Below the pieces are notes generated by a model. The model searched no databases and was not told the DNA's origin. It saw nothing but the letters and a program-made list of their open reading frames with translations. The position numbers were made by a program, and so were the translations under genes. This document shows positions 27,544 to 36,841 of a stretch of DNA of 64,000 nucleotides, piece after piece. The stretch is from Leeuwenhoekiella sp. (lineage in GTDB: Bacteria; Bacteroidota; Bacteroidia; Flavobacteriales; Flavobacteriaceae): contig PAPI01000018.1 in assembly GCA_002708845.1 (NCBI GenBank), positions 62,001-126,000 on the forward strand. The letters run 5' to 3'. Within the stretch, counting starts at the first letter, position 1. Each line of letters begins with the position of its first letter.

Positions 27544-28454
27544 TACATCAATTTCAAAGTTTCTTTAAGTTTATTATAGTAATTGTCTTCGAGCAAAAGA
27601 GCACTGCCGATAATAGCCGCCTGTTCTCCTAATTCAGAAACATAAATTTTCTCAAGAAAAGAGAGTTCCATTTTTAATGTATTCTCAAACAATTGAAATG
27701 CTTTAGAGATATTACCGCCCAATACAAGTGTTTCTGCCCCAAAATCTTTTAAAAATGGCTTTAAAAATTCGCCTAGCTTTTCACCAAAATCTTCAAAAAC
27801 GAATTGAGCATCCCTTTCATGTCGTGCTTTCTGAGCAATTGACTTAACCTCATTTAGCTGCACTCCGCTTATAGCAAAGTAGCTATTAGTAATTCCTCTT
27901 GTGGAAAATACCTCATCAGCTAGCTGATTCCTATAATACTGATTGTAAAGAAAGCCTCCCTGAGGGACTTTGGTATCTTCAATAATGGGCTTAGCATTTA
28001 CAACAAAGCTGGCTCCCAATCCGGTTCCCAAAGTGATTGCAACAACTTTATCGTATTTTGATGCCTGTCCCAATAACGCTTCAGCTATCGAAAATGCTGA
28101 TGCATCATTTATAAAGCGTACGTTAGAAGGATTAATATTTAGCCGTACTGCTAATTCAGATCTCAGATTTACATTATATAAGGATTGAAACTTATCAACA
28201 TCCTGTATTTTACTGATTCCATTATAATAATCAAATGGCCCAGGCATAGCAATTCCTATTCCCTTAACAGGCTTATCAATTTTGTTAATTGTTTCTTGCA
28301 ATGTTGCAGACCATTGAGAAAGAATTTGGTCTTTAGATGCCTTTGGATTAACTCTAGTATGCGTGTAGGTATTTTGAATTAATGCTTTACGCTCAAAGTC
28401 AAAAATACCTGCTGCAATATGGCTCCCTCCTATATCTACTCCTAAACTTAACAT
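27543..28454 (-). CDS. ROK family sugar kinase-like protein
   Basis: A 303-residue ROK protein: LGVDIGGSHIAAGIFD at the N-terminus, IAMPGPFDY, FINDASAFSIAEALLG, TLGTGLGASFVV near 141 and TLVLGGNISKAF near 245. There is no HTH extension, so it is likely a cytoplasmic kinase. Like the other ROK gene here it lacks both the E-x-G-H sugar motif (the region reads VPQGGFLYNQYY) and the cysteine zinc cluster, which makes substrate prediction unsafe. Lying between a mannose-6-phosphate isomerase and a sugar permease, it is best proposed as the mannose kinase of the pathway. Confidence 0.85.
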   Translation of the reverse strand: MLSLGVDIGGSHIAAGIFDFERKALIQNTYTHTRVNPKASKDQILSQWSATLQETINKIDKPVKGIGIAMPGPFDYYNGISKIQDVDKFQSLYNVNLRSELAVRLNINPSNVRFINDASAFSIAEALLGQASKYDKVVAITLGTGLGASFVVNAKPIIEDTKVPQGGFLYNQYYRNQLADEVFSTRGITNSYFAISGVQLNEVKSIAQKARHERDAQFVFEDFGEKLGEFLKPFLKDFGAETLVLGGNISKAFQLFENTLKMELSFLEKIYVSELGEQAAIIGSALLLEDNYYNKLKETLKLM

Positions 28455-28544
28455 TAACTTTTTTACCTTATGTTAATCTATTAAACCTCTAAAAACTCAA
28501 TCGTTATCGATAAAACCATCCTTTATTCTTAAGCAAGATAAAGT

Positions 28545-30335
28545 CTATTTTAAATAAGCATTTATCACTTTAGCTCTTTCAGACCCGAGATTTATTAGCT
28601 TAAAACTTTCTGCCGCGGCAGGAACCACAAAGGTTTCCGCATATCCCAATTTCTGCTCATATCCCTCTTTGGTTTCAATGCTTATCTGTTGACCTTCAAC
28701 TAACATCATAACCTGACAGGAATCGTGAGTTTGTACCTCTATACTTTCATCAAAATCAAAGCGTCTTACGTCGTAGAAATGATCTGGATGAGTAGGATAG
28801 TGATAAACTTCAAATTCATTTTCGCTTTCCAAAAGCTGCGTATTCGAAAATAATTCTTGAGATACCTGCTCTCCTTTAAGGTGAAACTTTAAGTTCTTAA
28901 ACGCGTGATTGATATTGATTGGACGTGGCTTTCCGTCAAGGTCAAGCCTTAACCAGTCATACATTTTAAACGTGAAAATATAAGGAGTAGCGCTTATTTC
29001 TAATACCATATTACCCGAACCCGCACTATGTATAGTGCCATTAGGGATAAGATAAAGCTCGTGCTTTTTAGATTTATGTTGCTGAACATAATCTGTAATT
29101 GAAATTTCAGATCCATCCTGCTGACTTTTCTCAAGCGCTGTTCTAAATTGATCAGGATTTATATCCTCCTGAAAACCCAAATAAACACTGGCATCCTTTT
29201 TACAATCTAAAATATAATAACATTCATCCTGAGTAATATTCTCACCAAAAACCTGCTGAATATATTCTAGACTCGGATGGCATTGTATAGAAAGATTACC
29301 TCCATTATAAGTATCCAAAAAATTAAAACGAATTGGAAACTCATTCCCAAATTTCTTGTAGTGTTCACCTAACACATTCTCTGCTTCCTGATTCATTAAA
29401 AAGTCAAATGAAATCTCCAAAAGTTTCTCTTCACTTTGAAAAAGTATGCCGTTTTCAGGGACAATTAATGAAAAAGCCCACGCATAATTGGGAACCTCAG
29501 TATTGAGACCTGTAATATGCTCTTTAATCCATTCGCCTCCCCAGGCTCCGGGCTCAAACCAGGGCCGTACTCTAAAGACGGATTTACTCATTGACTTAAG
29601 TGCTGTACTTAGTTCAGGCATTAAAGCCCATGAAGGGTTTTCATCGTGCTGCCCATCTACAATAACATCAATGTATGAGGCTAACTTCTTTTTTTCAGCA
29701 TTGAGTACTATCCAATCAATAAAATAGAAATGCTTATAGGTTTTAAAATCTTCTTTTCGTGAAAATATGCCAAGATTTGTAACGCTGCCAGCACGCATAC
29801 GATACTGAAGCTCATTTTTAGGTAAATCAAAATAAACTAAGCTACCATCAACATTAGCCAGACTCGCACCACATCCATAAACAATATTAACATCTACATC
29901 CTCTTGAACTTGAATGGATCTTAATTTAGAATTATCGAAAAAATCTACAAGATTCAAATCTGCTCGTGTTCCCCATACTGATTCCTCTTCTCCCAAAAAA
30001 GGCTCTATCATATTTTGAATAGAACCCTCAGGCTTTAAGCAGGAATCAATATTAATTAGATTTACGCTCAAACCTTTTTCTTTCAGTTTAGAAGCGAATA
30101 AGGTTATTATAAGCTCCCAATTTATGCCTGAAAATCCATCTAAACAGATCATTTTTTGATCTGATAAATAATCAGCAAGATCGGCGTAACCCATATTAAT
30201 TTTACCAGGACCAAGCTCATAGGCTGGATATAAATCAAAATTTAGATTTGAACCCTTCTCGCCCTTAACTTGCGGCATGAGAAACTGACTGGTTTTTCTT
30301 TTCAATGGTGCCAATATATCTGTATTACCCTTCAA
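28545..30335 (-). CDS. Class I mannose-6-phosphate isomerase with degenerate P-loop-like N-terminal domain
   Basis: A 596-residue protein, much longer than the ~300-400 residues of ordinary type I isomerases. The C-terminal half carries the cupin zinc site: RVRPWFEPGAWGGEW near 249, GGNLSIQCHPSLEY near 350 (Gln/His ligands) and LIPNGTIHSAGSGNMVLEIS near 434. The N-terminal ~240 residues look like a nucleoside-kinase fold: MICLDGFSGINWELIITLFA near 62 sits where a Walker A loop would be but lacks the GK[ST], and FYFIDWIVLNAEKK follows. It would convert mannose-6-phosphate to fructose-6-phosphate in the cytoplasm. The role of the N-terminal domain is unknown. A strong inverted repeat lies just upstream of the start. 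Confidence 0.85.
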   Translation of the reverse strand: MKGNTDILAPLKRKTSQFLMPQVKGEKGSNLNFDLYPAYELGPGKINMGYADLADYLSDQKMICLDGFSGINWELIITLFASKLKEKGLSVNLINIDSCLKPEGSIQNMIEPFLGEEESVWGTRADLNLVDFFDNSKLRSIQVQEDVDVNIVYGCGASLANVDGSLVYFDLPKNELQYRMRAGSVTNLGIFSRKEDFKTYKHFYFIDWIVLNAEKKKLASYIDVIVDGQHDENPSWALMPELSTALKSMSKSVFRVRPWFEPGAWGGEWIKEHITGLNTEVPNYAWAFSLIVPENGILFQSEEKLLEISFDFLMNQEAENVLGEHYKKFGNEFPIRFNFLDTYNGGNLSIQCHPSLEYIQQVFGENITQDECYYILDCKKDASVYLGFQEDINPDQFRTALEKSQQDGSEISITDYVQQHKSKKHELYLIPNGTIHSAGSGNMVLEISATPYIFTFKMYDWLRLDLDGKPRPININHAFKNLKFHLKGEQVSQELFSNTQLLESENEFEVYHYPTHPDHFYDVRRFDFDESIEVQTHDSCQVMMLVEGQQISIETKEGYEQKLGYAETFVVPAAAESFKLINLGSERAKVINAYLK

Positions 30336-30343
30336 TATTATAT

Positions 30344-30375
30344 ATTATTATGTTTATATGTACAAACATAATAAT
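30344..30375. promoter_or_regulatory. Inverted repeat, candidate GntR operator
   Basis: Perfect 12-base arms ATTATTATGTTT (30344-30355) and AAACATAATAAT (30364-30375) with an 8-base spacer. It starts 9 bases upstream of the isomerase start codon and lies between that gene and the GntR-family regulator gene, the expected place for an autoregulated repressor's site. The assignment is inference. Confidence 0.55.
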
Positions 30376-30445
30376 TTTTATCTAGTAAACCACTAGTTAT
30401 ATAAATTTCTCAAATTCTGATCAATAGAGTTATGTGACAATAGTA

Positions 30446-31174
30446 TCAGCGGCTACTTTCAACAGTATAAATAAAGCTGTCAGATTTATAATACCCCAAA
30501 TTATATTCAATAGGTCTCTCGCCCTGATCAAAAACAAAACGCTTTCTAAAAAGAACCGGCGTCCCTTTTTTAATTTCTAGCTTATGTGATATAGTCTCAT
30601 CTGCTGCAGTCGCACTAATCTCCTCTTTAGATAAAGACGCAACGATGGAATGTTCCTGTTCAATCATTTCATAAAGAGGTAATTTAAAATCCTCTTCTCC
30701 TGTTAATCCTATTCTAGGATGAAAATAAGAAGCAAAATAGACAAATGGCTCTTCTGGCTTACCTCTAACCCGCTCCATTTTTAGAATCTTTTTGTCTGGA
30801 GAAATATCAAAAAAAAGAGCAATCTCATCAGTTGGGTTTACCCAACTGATGTTTAGTTCAAAATTACGTATCGGAATGCCCCGTAGTTTCATTTCCTGTG
30901 AAAAGCTCAACCAATTATTTGATTTTGAGCTTACAGGTTTAGGAGCAACCTTAGTGCCGGCTTTTTTCTTTCTTACCAGCAAACCTTCAAAAACAAGTTT
31001 CTTGATAGCCTGCCGTACCGTAGATCTTGAAATGGCCAGCCTATTACTTATATCTACTTCACTAGGTAAAACTTTACCGTTTTGATATTCTTCCTCTTTG
31101 ATGAGTTCTCTTAGAAGCTCTTCTACCTGAGCATGAAGTGGGACGGGACTCTTATGATCTATCTGGAATTTCAT
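30446..31174 (-). CDS. GntR/HutC family transcriptional regulator
   Basis: A 242-residue regulator. The winged HTH (VPLHAQVEELLRELI, LPSEVDISNRLAISRSTVRQ, FEGLLVRKKKAGTKV) occupies residues 10-78. A UTRA ligand-binding domain follows (ISPDKKILKMERVRG, FKLPLYEMIEQEHSI, GTPVLFRKRFVFD, PIEYNLGYYKSDSF). Such regulators respond to sugar phosphates and related ligands. It precedes the isomerase-ROK-MFS-GH92 genes by 110 bases and probably represses them in the absence of mannose or mannose-6-phosphate (inferred). Confidence 0.92.
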   Translation of the reverse strand: MKFQIDHKSPVPLHAQVEELLRELIKEEEYQNGKVLPSEVDISNRLAISRSTVRQAIKKLVFEGLLVRKKKAGTKVAPKPVSSKSNNWLSFSQEMKLRGIPIRNFELNISWVNPTDEIALFFDISPDKKILKMERVRGKPEEPFVYFASYFHPRIGLTGEEDFKLPLYEMIEQEHSIVASLSKEEISATAADETISHKLEIKKGTPVLFRKRFVFDQGERPIEYNLGYYKSDSFIYTVESSR

Positions 31175-31278
31175 GAATAAAATCCATATTTTTTAGTTCA
31201 ACGTATCAGTTTGGATCACTAAATATAGATAATAATGATATGACGTTTTCCTAAATGTCCTAAATGATACCCGAAATC

Positions 31279-31298
31279 AGATTATTCTCAAATAATCT
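31279..31298 (-). terminator. AT-rich hairpin after the GH43-GH31 fusion gene
   Basis: Perfect 8-base inverted repeat AGATTATT (31279-31286) and AATAATCT (31291-31298) with a 4-base loop, about 20 bases past the stop of the fusion gene. There is no clear T-run on the - strand, so it may be an mRNA-end stabiliser rather than a terminator. Confidence 0.35.
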
Positions 31299-31316
31299 TA
31301 AATAAACTTCATTTTC

Positions 31317-34300
31317 TTATTCCACCATTAGTTTTTCGTAAAAAACTTTTGAATCTGCTTTAATTTGCACGATGTAAACACCTTTAGAGAATGTTGATGT
31401 ATCAACTAGCATTCTTGATTTGTTTTTATAGGCCTGTTCAAATACATTCCTTCCATTTAAATCATAGATAAATAAATTAATTTCATTAACTGGTTCATCA
31501 AGTACCACATTGAATGCAGCCTCTGAAGGATTGGGGAATAGTTTAACACCCACTCCTTTTTTGAGATCGTCAATTGAAGCCGTTGCCTCTTTCATTGTAA
31601 TACGGGTTTCTTCATTTACAGAGCGCTCGTTGAGGTGAATATTAACGATTCCCTGCTTCAGCCACCAGCCTTCACCTGATGCGGCTTCTATTTGCGACAA
31701 TTCTTTTCCATTTAACCGTATAGCTTCCGGTAAAATATTATGTACTTCAATATCATAAGTGCGCGCTGTAACGTTGCCTGTAAAATTACCCAACTGTGCT
31801 GGTATGGTTAGCTCCTTATTTGCGTTGTTGTATGTTATTCTGGTAGTCGCATAAGCTCCATTTTTAAAAGCTAATCCTGTACCTGCATCTTCATACATAA
31901 TAAATTCACCATCTGCTCCTGCATAAAGTTTAATTTGGAGGGTATCCAAAGGTTTTTGTCCCAAATAATCTGAATACGGTTTTAGGGGAATTATACCTCC
32001 TGCTTTCACAAATGCAGCCATAGCATTGTAATCGGCTGAAACTGTCTTTACGGTAGGGCCTGTAATTTTTTTATCTGTGAAAAAATTAATCCAATCCCCT
32101 TCAGGGAACCATACTTCTGTAGAAGCAACTTCTCCGGGCTTAGTTATAGGTGAAATCAAAATATTTTCACCAAAAAAATATTGCTTTTCGTAGGTATAAG
32201 ATTCTGATGCTTCAGGATAATAAAAATACATACCACGTACAATAGGCATGCCTCCTGTTGAAGCCTCATGTGCAAGTGAATAGGTATAGGGAACTAATGC
32301 ATGACGCAGACGTATAAACTTTTTGGCCTGTTCTTCCACCTCAGGATATTGCCAGGGCAATCTGTAGCTGTCGTCGTGATCATCAGAATGTAATCGGAAA
32401 ATGGGCTGAAAGATTCCAAATTGTAACCATCGAATGTATTTATCATCAGATAGTGTTCTTCCTTTAAAACTTCCCATATCGTGGGAAACGTATGGGATTC
32501 CCAAATTTGCCTCCCTAATCGTAAATTTTGATTCAAACTCAAGCAACTCCCAGTCATCAAAAGTGTCTCCTGTAAAATGTAAAGTATATCGGTGATCAGA
32601 CCATGCCATATCTGGAGGACCAGACTTGCCATAACCTTTGTACCCGTCACCTATGCGTGCAAATGAGAATGGACGTAATCCTCTTTCTGCTCTGTCATTA
32701 GCATACAAATGACTCAACCAGGTTTCGGTAGGTAAGCCCTCTACTTCCAAATCTACATATTCATCTACCCAGTCTGGCCACCAAAAATCAACCCCTTGCT
32801 CACTAAAAGGTCTATGTAAATCGAAATATGCTTTAGAATGGTTTTTATTACTGTAATCAAAATGATAACGGCCGTCATTATTCTCATCAATGAGCCCCCC
32901 TGCGCTTGCATTTGTCTGACCAAATTTTGGGTCATCCCGTTGAATTGTCGCGTGTATATTTAAAGAAATTTTTAACCCTTCATCTTCTGTCCAGTCTAAA
33001 AACTCTTCTGGATTTGGAAAAAGCTCAGAATTCCAGTTCCAGCCATTCCATTGGTTTGGTGACTTCCAGTCGGTATCAATAACAAGTACATCCAGGGGCA
33101 TTTTTTCAGCTCTAAACTTTGGAAGTAATGTTTCCTTATAATAGCTACTTGAATATGGTTCATATTTAGAATACCAAACTCCAAAAGCCCAGCGGGGAAG
33201 TAAGGGCGGAGTTCCAGTCAGGTCATAAAAGTCTTCAAGGGCTTTTTGATAATTTGTTCCATAACCAAAGAAATACCCATTTTGATACCCTCCCTGATGC
33301 TGGGGTCTGGTAGCTGGCCAACCATCGTCACCCATTAATGCGGTTTTACTATCATCGAGTAAGTACCAGCCTTCCCGACTCATTATCCCATCCCATAAGG
33401 GCACTTCGCCAGATTTAATGTCTAAAGACCTCAATCCTCCTCCAAGGTTAGCTTCTCCAGCAGTATCTGCATCTGGAATAGATTCGCCTTCTAAACTTAC
33501 AGCCAGCCAATCTATATTTACATTACCTGAATCTCCATCATCATAAAGAAGTTTGATGTGATGAGGTCCATTAGTCAACGAAACCTTTTTTTGAACAATT
33601 TCCCAGTCGTCCCAGTTAGCAGTTTTAGGTAGTGACAGCTCTGTTTTAACGTCGTCAATGCTTAAACTTAGAGTTCTGGTAGTATGCATACCGTCTCCTC
33701 CTGATCCATTTGCATATCTAATGGATACTATATACTCCCCTGAAGATTGTGTATTATCAAAATGATAATTCATAGCGGCTCCTTCAGAACTAATTCCACC
33801 TATAAAACCACTTCCGGTATAACCTGAATGGTCTGTATTTATAGACGCTGGTCCTTCTAATACGGCATTTTCGGCCTCATAAACCTCATTAAAATCTGCT
33901 ATAGGATGTAGAGAAATATAATCTACATTGATGTTATGCGTATCACCAGCATCAGCCACGAATTTCATTAGCGGAGCTCCTTTTGGTAAGCTAATAGGTT
34001 GTTGTAAAAGGCCCCAGGTATCCCAGTCTGCCGTAGCGGGAAGCGCGATTTGTGTTTTAACCCCATCTACATAAAAACTCATGGTACGCGTCGTATGTTG
34101 CCCGTCTCCTCCGGTCCCATTTCCATATTTTATGGCCAACATATATTTCCCTTCGGGTAATTGCTCTGCCTGCCAGCTCATACCTGCTCCTTCCTGCTCT
34201 AATCCCGCAACAAATCCGGAACCGCTAAATCCCTCATGATTTGTTGCAATGCTCGCACTTCCAATCAAATTCATTTCTTCAGCTTCCTGTTTTTGAGCTG

Positions 34301-36527
34301 AAAAATCAGAAGTCCAGGGTTTTGATTCAACAGTCTGGCCGTTTAATTTTAAGAGTACTTTTAAATTGGTATCGTCAAATGCTCCCGAATTTTGTTTGTA
34401 CCGAAGCGTCAATTGTTCCGTTTGGATTTCTCTCCATCCATCAACAACTGTAGTTGAGAAAGCAGGTATGGGTAAGTCCAGGTTTGTAACTGTAAATGTC
34501 TTTTGATCTTCAAAAATTCCATCGCCTGCATACTCCATTTTGATCAAAGTGGGTGTTAGTACCTGAAATCGTGCCTTCCCTTCTGTAATCACGCTGCTAT
34601 TTTCATCTGATATGAGGTTAAAATCCCACAACTGACAATCAGCTCCCCAATACGGATATTGTGCTATAGCCGCACCTTCTGCTGAAGAACAACCAGCAAC
34701 ATCGAGTGACATACTGGTAGCTTTAGAAAGTATTTTAAAAGCCCCATTTACACCAAGTGGTATTATTCGGAATTTCTGACAATCACTATCATTTAGATCC
34801 CCAGTCGTTATAGGTTGAGTAGGGTTTGCACTGCACGAGGGTACCTCAAGCGCCTTACCGCTTTCTAGAGAGGTTATAACATAAAATCCATCACCAGTAG
34901 ATGTGATCTTCCATTGCTGACATTGTTCATTTGATAGTGTATTTTGAACGATTCCTGTCCCGGTTTCTGAGTTACAATTCTCTAATTGCAACCCCAAATT
35001 ACTCTTAACCGAAGAAATTGTATAGATTCCATCTTTAAGTTTATCATCATCAACTCGTTCTAATGACCACTTTTGATTATCCCCTTCCTTGAAAAGACCC
35101 TGTACAACATTACCACCGGGCGACGTGCCACCCAACACCTGTATCACTTTGCCACTGCTTCTGGATTTTAATGTATAAAAACCAGACTCACTTTCAGTTA
35201 CTTTCCATTGTTGGCAATGAGAGCCATTTGGCTTCCAAACTGATATATTCACATTTTCATCAGGCGAACAATTGTTTACATCCAGGACGAGTCCACTTTC
35301 ATAAGAAGAGATCGTATAATAACCATCATCGGTAGCATTAAACACCCAACGCTGACAAGGATTATCAGTGTCTGTCCAAACTTTTACATTGGTACCAAGA
35401 TCCAAATTACAATTATCAAGATCCAGAGATAAATTAGTTGAACGCTTGAGCTTCATTTCATAAACTCCGTTCTGTAAGGGGCTGGTTTCAGCAAGAGCAA
35501 CTTCACCTGATGGAACAATCTGACGCTCACCCTGCCTTATGGGTTGCCCAAATACAGGTAAATTATCTGAAGTCCAATACAATCTCTGTACTCGCACAGA
35601 TCGCTTGTCATTACAACCACCTTCTGGTACAGCTACTGCATGATATGCAAACCAATCTTCAGTGCCATCTGGAGATTTAAAAAAACAATGATGGCCGGGC
35701 CCATAGATCCCTACCTCACTATTTCCCTGAAATACAGGAGCGTCATGCTTAACCCAGGAAGCCGGATCCAGAGGATCACTATCACTGTTCATATAAATCA
35801 TCCCTAAACGGTAATCAGGAGTCCAACAGCCAAACGTAGAATAGGCGATAAATACACGATTTCCGTGTTTTATTACTTCAGGACCTTCATTTACCTGATC
35901 ACCCTCCCAGGACGCAGTTGGCTCACTTAGCAAAACCCGTTCAGTCTCTAAAGTCCAGGGATTTGACATTTTTGCTATATAAATATTCTGAGGCTTATGG
36001 GGTATGTCGTCAATAACGTCACTCCCAGACCATACATAAAATAAACTTCCTTTATGTTCAAAAACTGTTGCATCGATGGCCCAAACATCATTCAGTGGAT
36101 CAAAAATTCTATGATTCTCCCAGGTTCCGGTAAAAGGATCCTCTGCTGAATTTTCTATAACATACATACGTTGCTGATCTGTTCCATCCTTAGTAGTAGG
36201 ATCGGCAGTATAATAGATGTACCATTTGCCATTTATACGAAATATTTCAGATGCCCAGTAATCCCCCGGGGGTCCACCCTGAGCTGGCCCATAAAAAATA
36301 TGAGCTTTAGCTGACCTAAGTCCCTCCAATGTTTTGGCCCTGCGAGCTCCTACAGCGCCTCCGTACGTTCCGGTTAAGTAATAATAGCCTTCTTCATAGG
36401 TAAGAAAAGGATCTGGACTATCACCTATTACCGTATTAAATTGCTGAGCATAACTAGCCATAATGGAAAAAATAAAGACTAAAAGAACTTTTAGCCTTTG
36501 GGAGAAAAACGAATTTGATTTGGACAT
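31317..36527 (-). CDS. GH43 - ricin-type lectin - GH31 (with two inserted CBMs) fusion, type IX secreted
   Basis: A 1736-residue modular enzyme. A signal peptide (VLLVFIFSIMASYAQ) precedes a GH43 five-bladed propeller (about 30-345): GDSPDPFL, WAIDATVFEH near 151 and VNEGPEVIKHG near 209 carry the three catalytic acids. Residues 350-640 hold ricin-B-like repeats ending in QxW (CQRWVFNA, CQQWKVTE, NQKWSLER, CQQWKITS). From about 645 a GH31 N-terminal domain begins, is interrupted by two related CBM35/CBM6-like modules (748-868 and 881-1009, each with GGDG.HTTRT), and resumes at NLGGGLRSLDIK. The GH31 barrel has LPRWAFGVWYSKYEP near 1112, VDFWWPDWVDE near 1249 (probable nucleophile) and HFTGDTFDDWELL near 1319 (probable acid). 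A type IX sorting tail (LFPNPSEAAF...GVYIVQI) ends it. It could remove alpha-linked pentose plus alpha-glycosyl side units. Confidence 0.9.
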   Translation of the reverse strand: MSKSNSFFSQRLKVLLVFIFSIMASYAQQFNTVIGDSPDPFLTYEEGYYYLTGTYGGAVGARRAKTLEGLRSAKAHIFYGPAQGGPPGDYWASEIFRINGKWYIYYTADPTTKDGTDQQRMYVIENSAEDPFTGTWENHRIFDPLNDVWAIDATVFEHKGSLFYVWSGSDVIDDIPHKPQNIYIAKMSNPWTLETERVLLSEPTASWEGDQVNEGPEVIKHGNRVFIAYSTFGCWTPDYRLGMIYMNSDSDPLDPASWVKHDAPVFQGNSEVGIYGPGHHCFFKSPDGTEDWFAYHAVAVPEGGCNDKRSVRVQRLYWTSDNLPVFGQPIRQGERQIVPSGEVALAETSPLQNGVYEMKLKRSTNLSLDLDNCNLDLGTNVKVWTDTDNPCQRWVFNATDDGYYTISSYESGLVLDVNNCSPDENVNISVWKPNGSHCQQWKVTESESGFYTLKSRSSGKVIQVLGGTSPGGNVVQGLFKEGDNQKWSLERVDDDKLKDGIYTISSVKSNLGLQLENCNSETGTGIVQNTLSNEQCQQWKITSTGDGFYVITSLESGKALEVPSCSANPTQPITTGDLNDSDCQKFRIIPLGVNGAFKILSKATSMSLDVAGCSSAEGAAIAQYPYWGADCQLWDFNLISDENSSVITEGKARFQVLTPTLIKMEYAGDGIFEDQKTFTVTNLDLPIPAFSTTVVDGWREIQTEQLTLRYKQNSGAFDDTNLKVLLKLNGQTVESKPWTSDFSAQKQEAEEMNLIGSASIATNHEGFSGSGFVAGLEQEGAGMSWQAEQLPEGKYMLAIKYGNGTGGDGQHTTRTMSFYVDGVKTQIALPATADWDTWGLLQQPISLPKGAPLMKFVADAGDTHNINVDYISLHPIADFNEVYEAENAVLEGPASINTDHSGYTGSGFIGGISSEGAAMNYHFDNTQSSGEYIVSIRYANGSGGDGMHTTRTLSLSIDDVKTELSLPKTANWDDWEIVQKKVSLTNGPHHIKLLYDDGDSGNVNIDWLAVSLEGESIPDADTAGEANLGGGLRSLDIKSGEVPLWDGIMSREGWYLLDDSKTALMGDDGWPATRPQHQGGYQNGYFFGYGTNYQKALEDFYDLTGTPPLLPRWAFGVWYSKYEPYSSSYYKETLLPKFRAEKMPLDVLVIDTDWKSPNQWNGWNWNSELFPNPEEFLDWTEDEGLKISLNIHATIQRDDPKFGQTNASAGGLIDENNDGRYHFDYSNKNHSKAYFDLHRPFSEQGVDFWWPDWVDEYVDLEVEGLPTETWLSHLYANDRAERGLRPFSFARIGDGYKGYGKSGPPDMAWSDHRYTLHFTGDTFDDWELLEFESKFTIREANLGIPYVSHDMGSFKGRTLSDDKYIRWLQFGIFQPIFRLHSDDHDDSYRLPWQYPEVEEQAKKFIRLRHALVPYTYSLAHEASTGGMPIVRGMYFYYPEASESYTYEKQYFFGENILISPITKPGEVASTEVWFPEGDWINFFTDKKITGPTVKTVSADYNAMAAFVKAGGIIPLKPYSDYLGQKPLDTLQIKLYAGADGEFIMYEDAGTGLAFKNGAYATTRITYNNANKELTIPAQLGNFTGNVTARTYDIEVHNILPEAIRLNGKELSQIEAASGEGWWLKQGIVNIHLNERSVNEETRITMKEATASIDDLKKGVGVKLFPNPSEAAFNVVLDEPVNEINLFIYDLNGRNVFEQAYKNKSRMLVDTSTFSKGVYIVQIKADSKVFYEKLMVE

Positions 36528-36656
36528 GAGAATATGGTATAAATTATTTTACGTAAGACACCACCGCATTTTACCGGGTTTTCATTAAAATGTGGAAGTA
36601 TTAAATACGTGACTGGCCCCTATTTTTCAACTACGTGAAAATGGTGAGCTAAGAAG

Positions 36657-36742
36657 AAAAAGCAATTAAACTGCGGGCAGATATAGGCGTTGATTATATT
36701 GATTAATTAATCTCAAACCCGCAGCTTTCAATTGCCTTTTTT
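36657..36742. repeat. Long imperfect inverted repeat between susD and the GH43-GH31 gene
   Basis: Left arm AAAAGCAATTAAACTGCGGG (36658-36677) pairs with the right arm CCCGCAGCTTTCAATTGCCT (36718-36737) with two small bulges or mismatches, leaving a 40-base loop. T-runs flank the hairpin on both strands. It may act as a second terminator or an RNA stability element that makes the downstream fusion gene expression differ from susCD. Confidence 0.6.
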
Positions 36743-36774
36743 AAATGTTCATTTATTTATAAAATGATAAAAAC

Positions 36775-36814
36775 AACAACCCATACTCCATGTATTTTTG
36801 GAGTAAGGGTTGTT
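36775..36814 (-). terminator. Intrinsic terminator after the second susD
   Basis: Arms AACAACCCATACTCC (36775-36789) and GGAGTAAGGGTTGTT (36800-36814), 15 bases with one mismatch and a 10-base loop. On the - strand the stem is followed by GTTTTTATC. It lies 28 bases past the susD stop at 36842, so transcription of susCD probably stops here and the fusion gene uses another promoter or read-through. Confidence 0.8.
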
Positions 36815-36841
36815 TGGTTATTTAAAAGTGTAATTAGAGGA

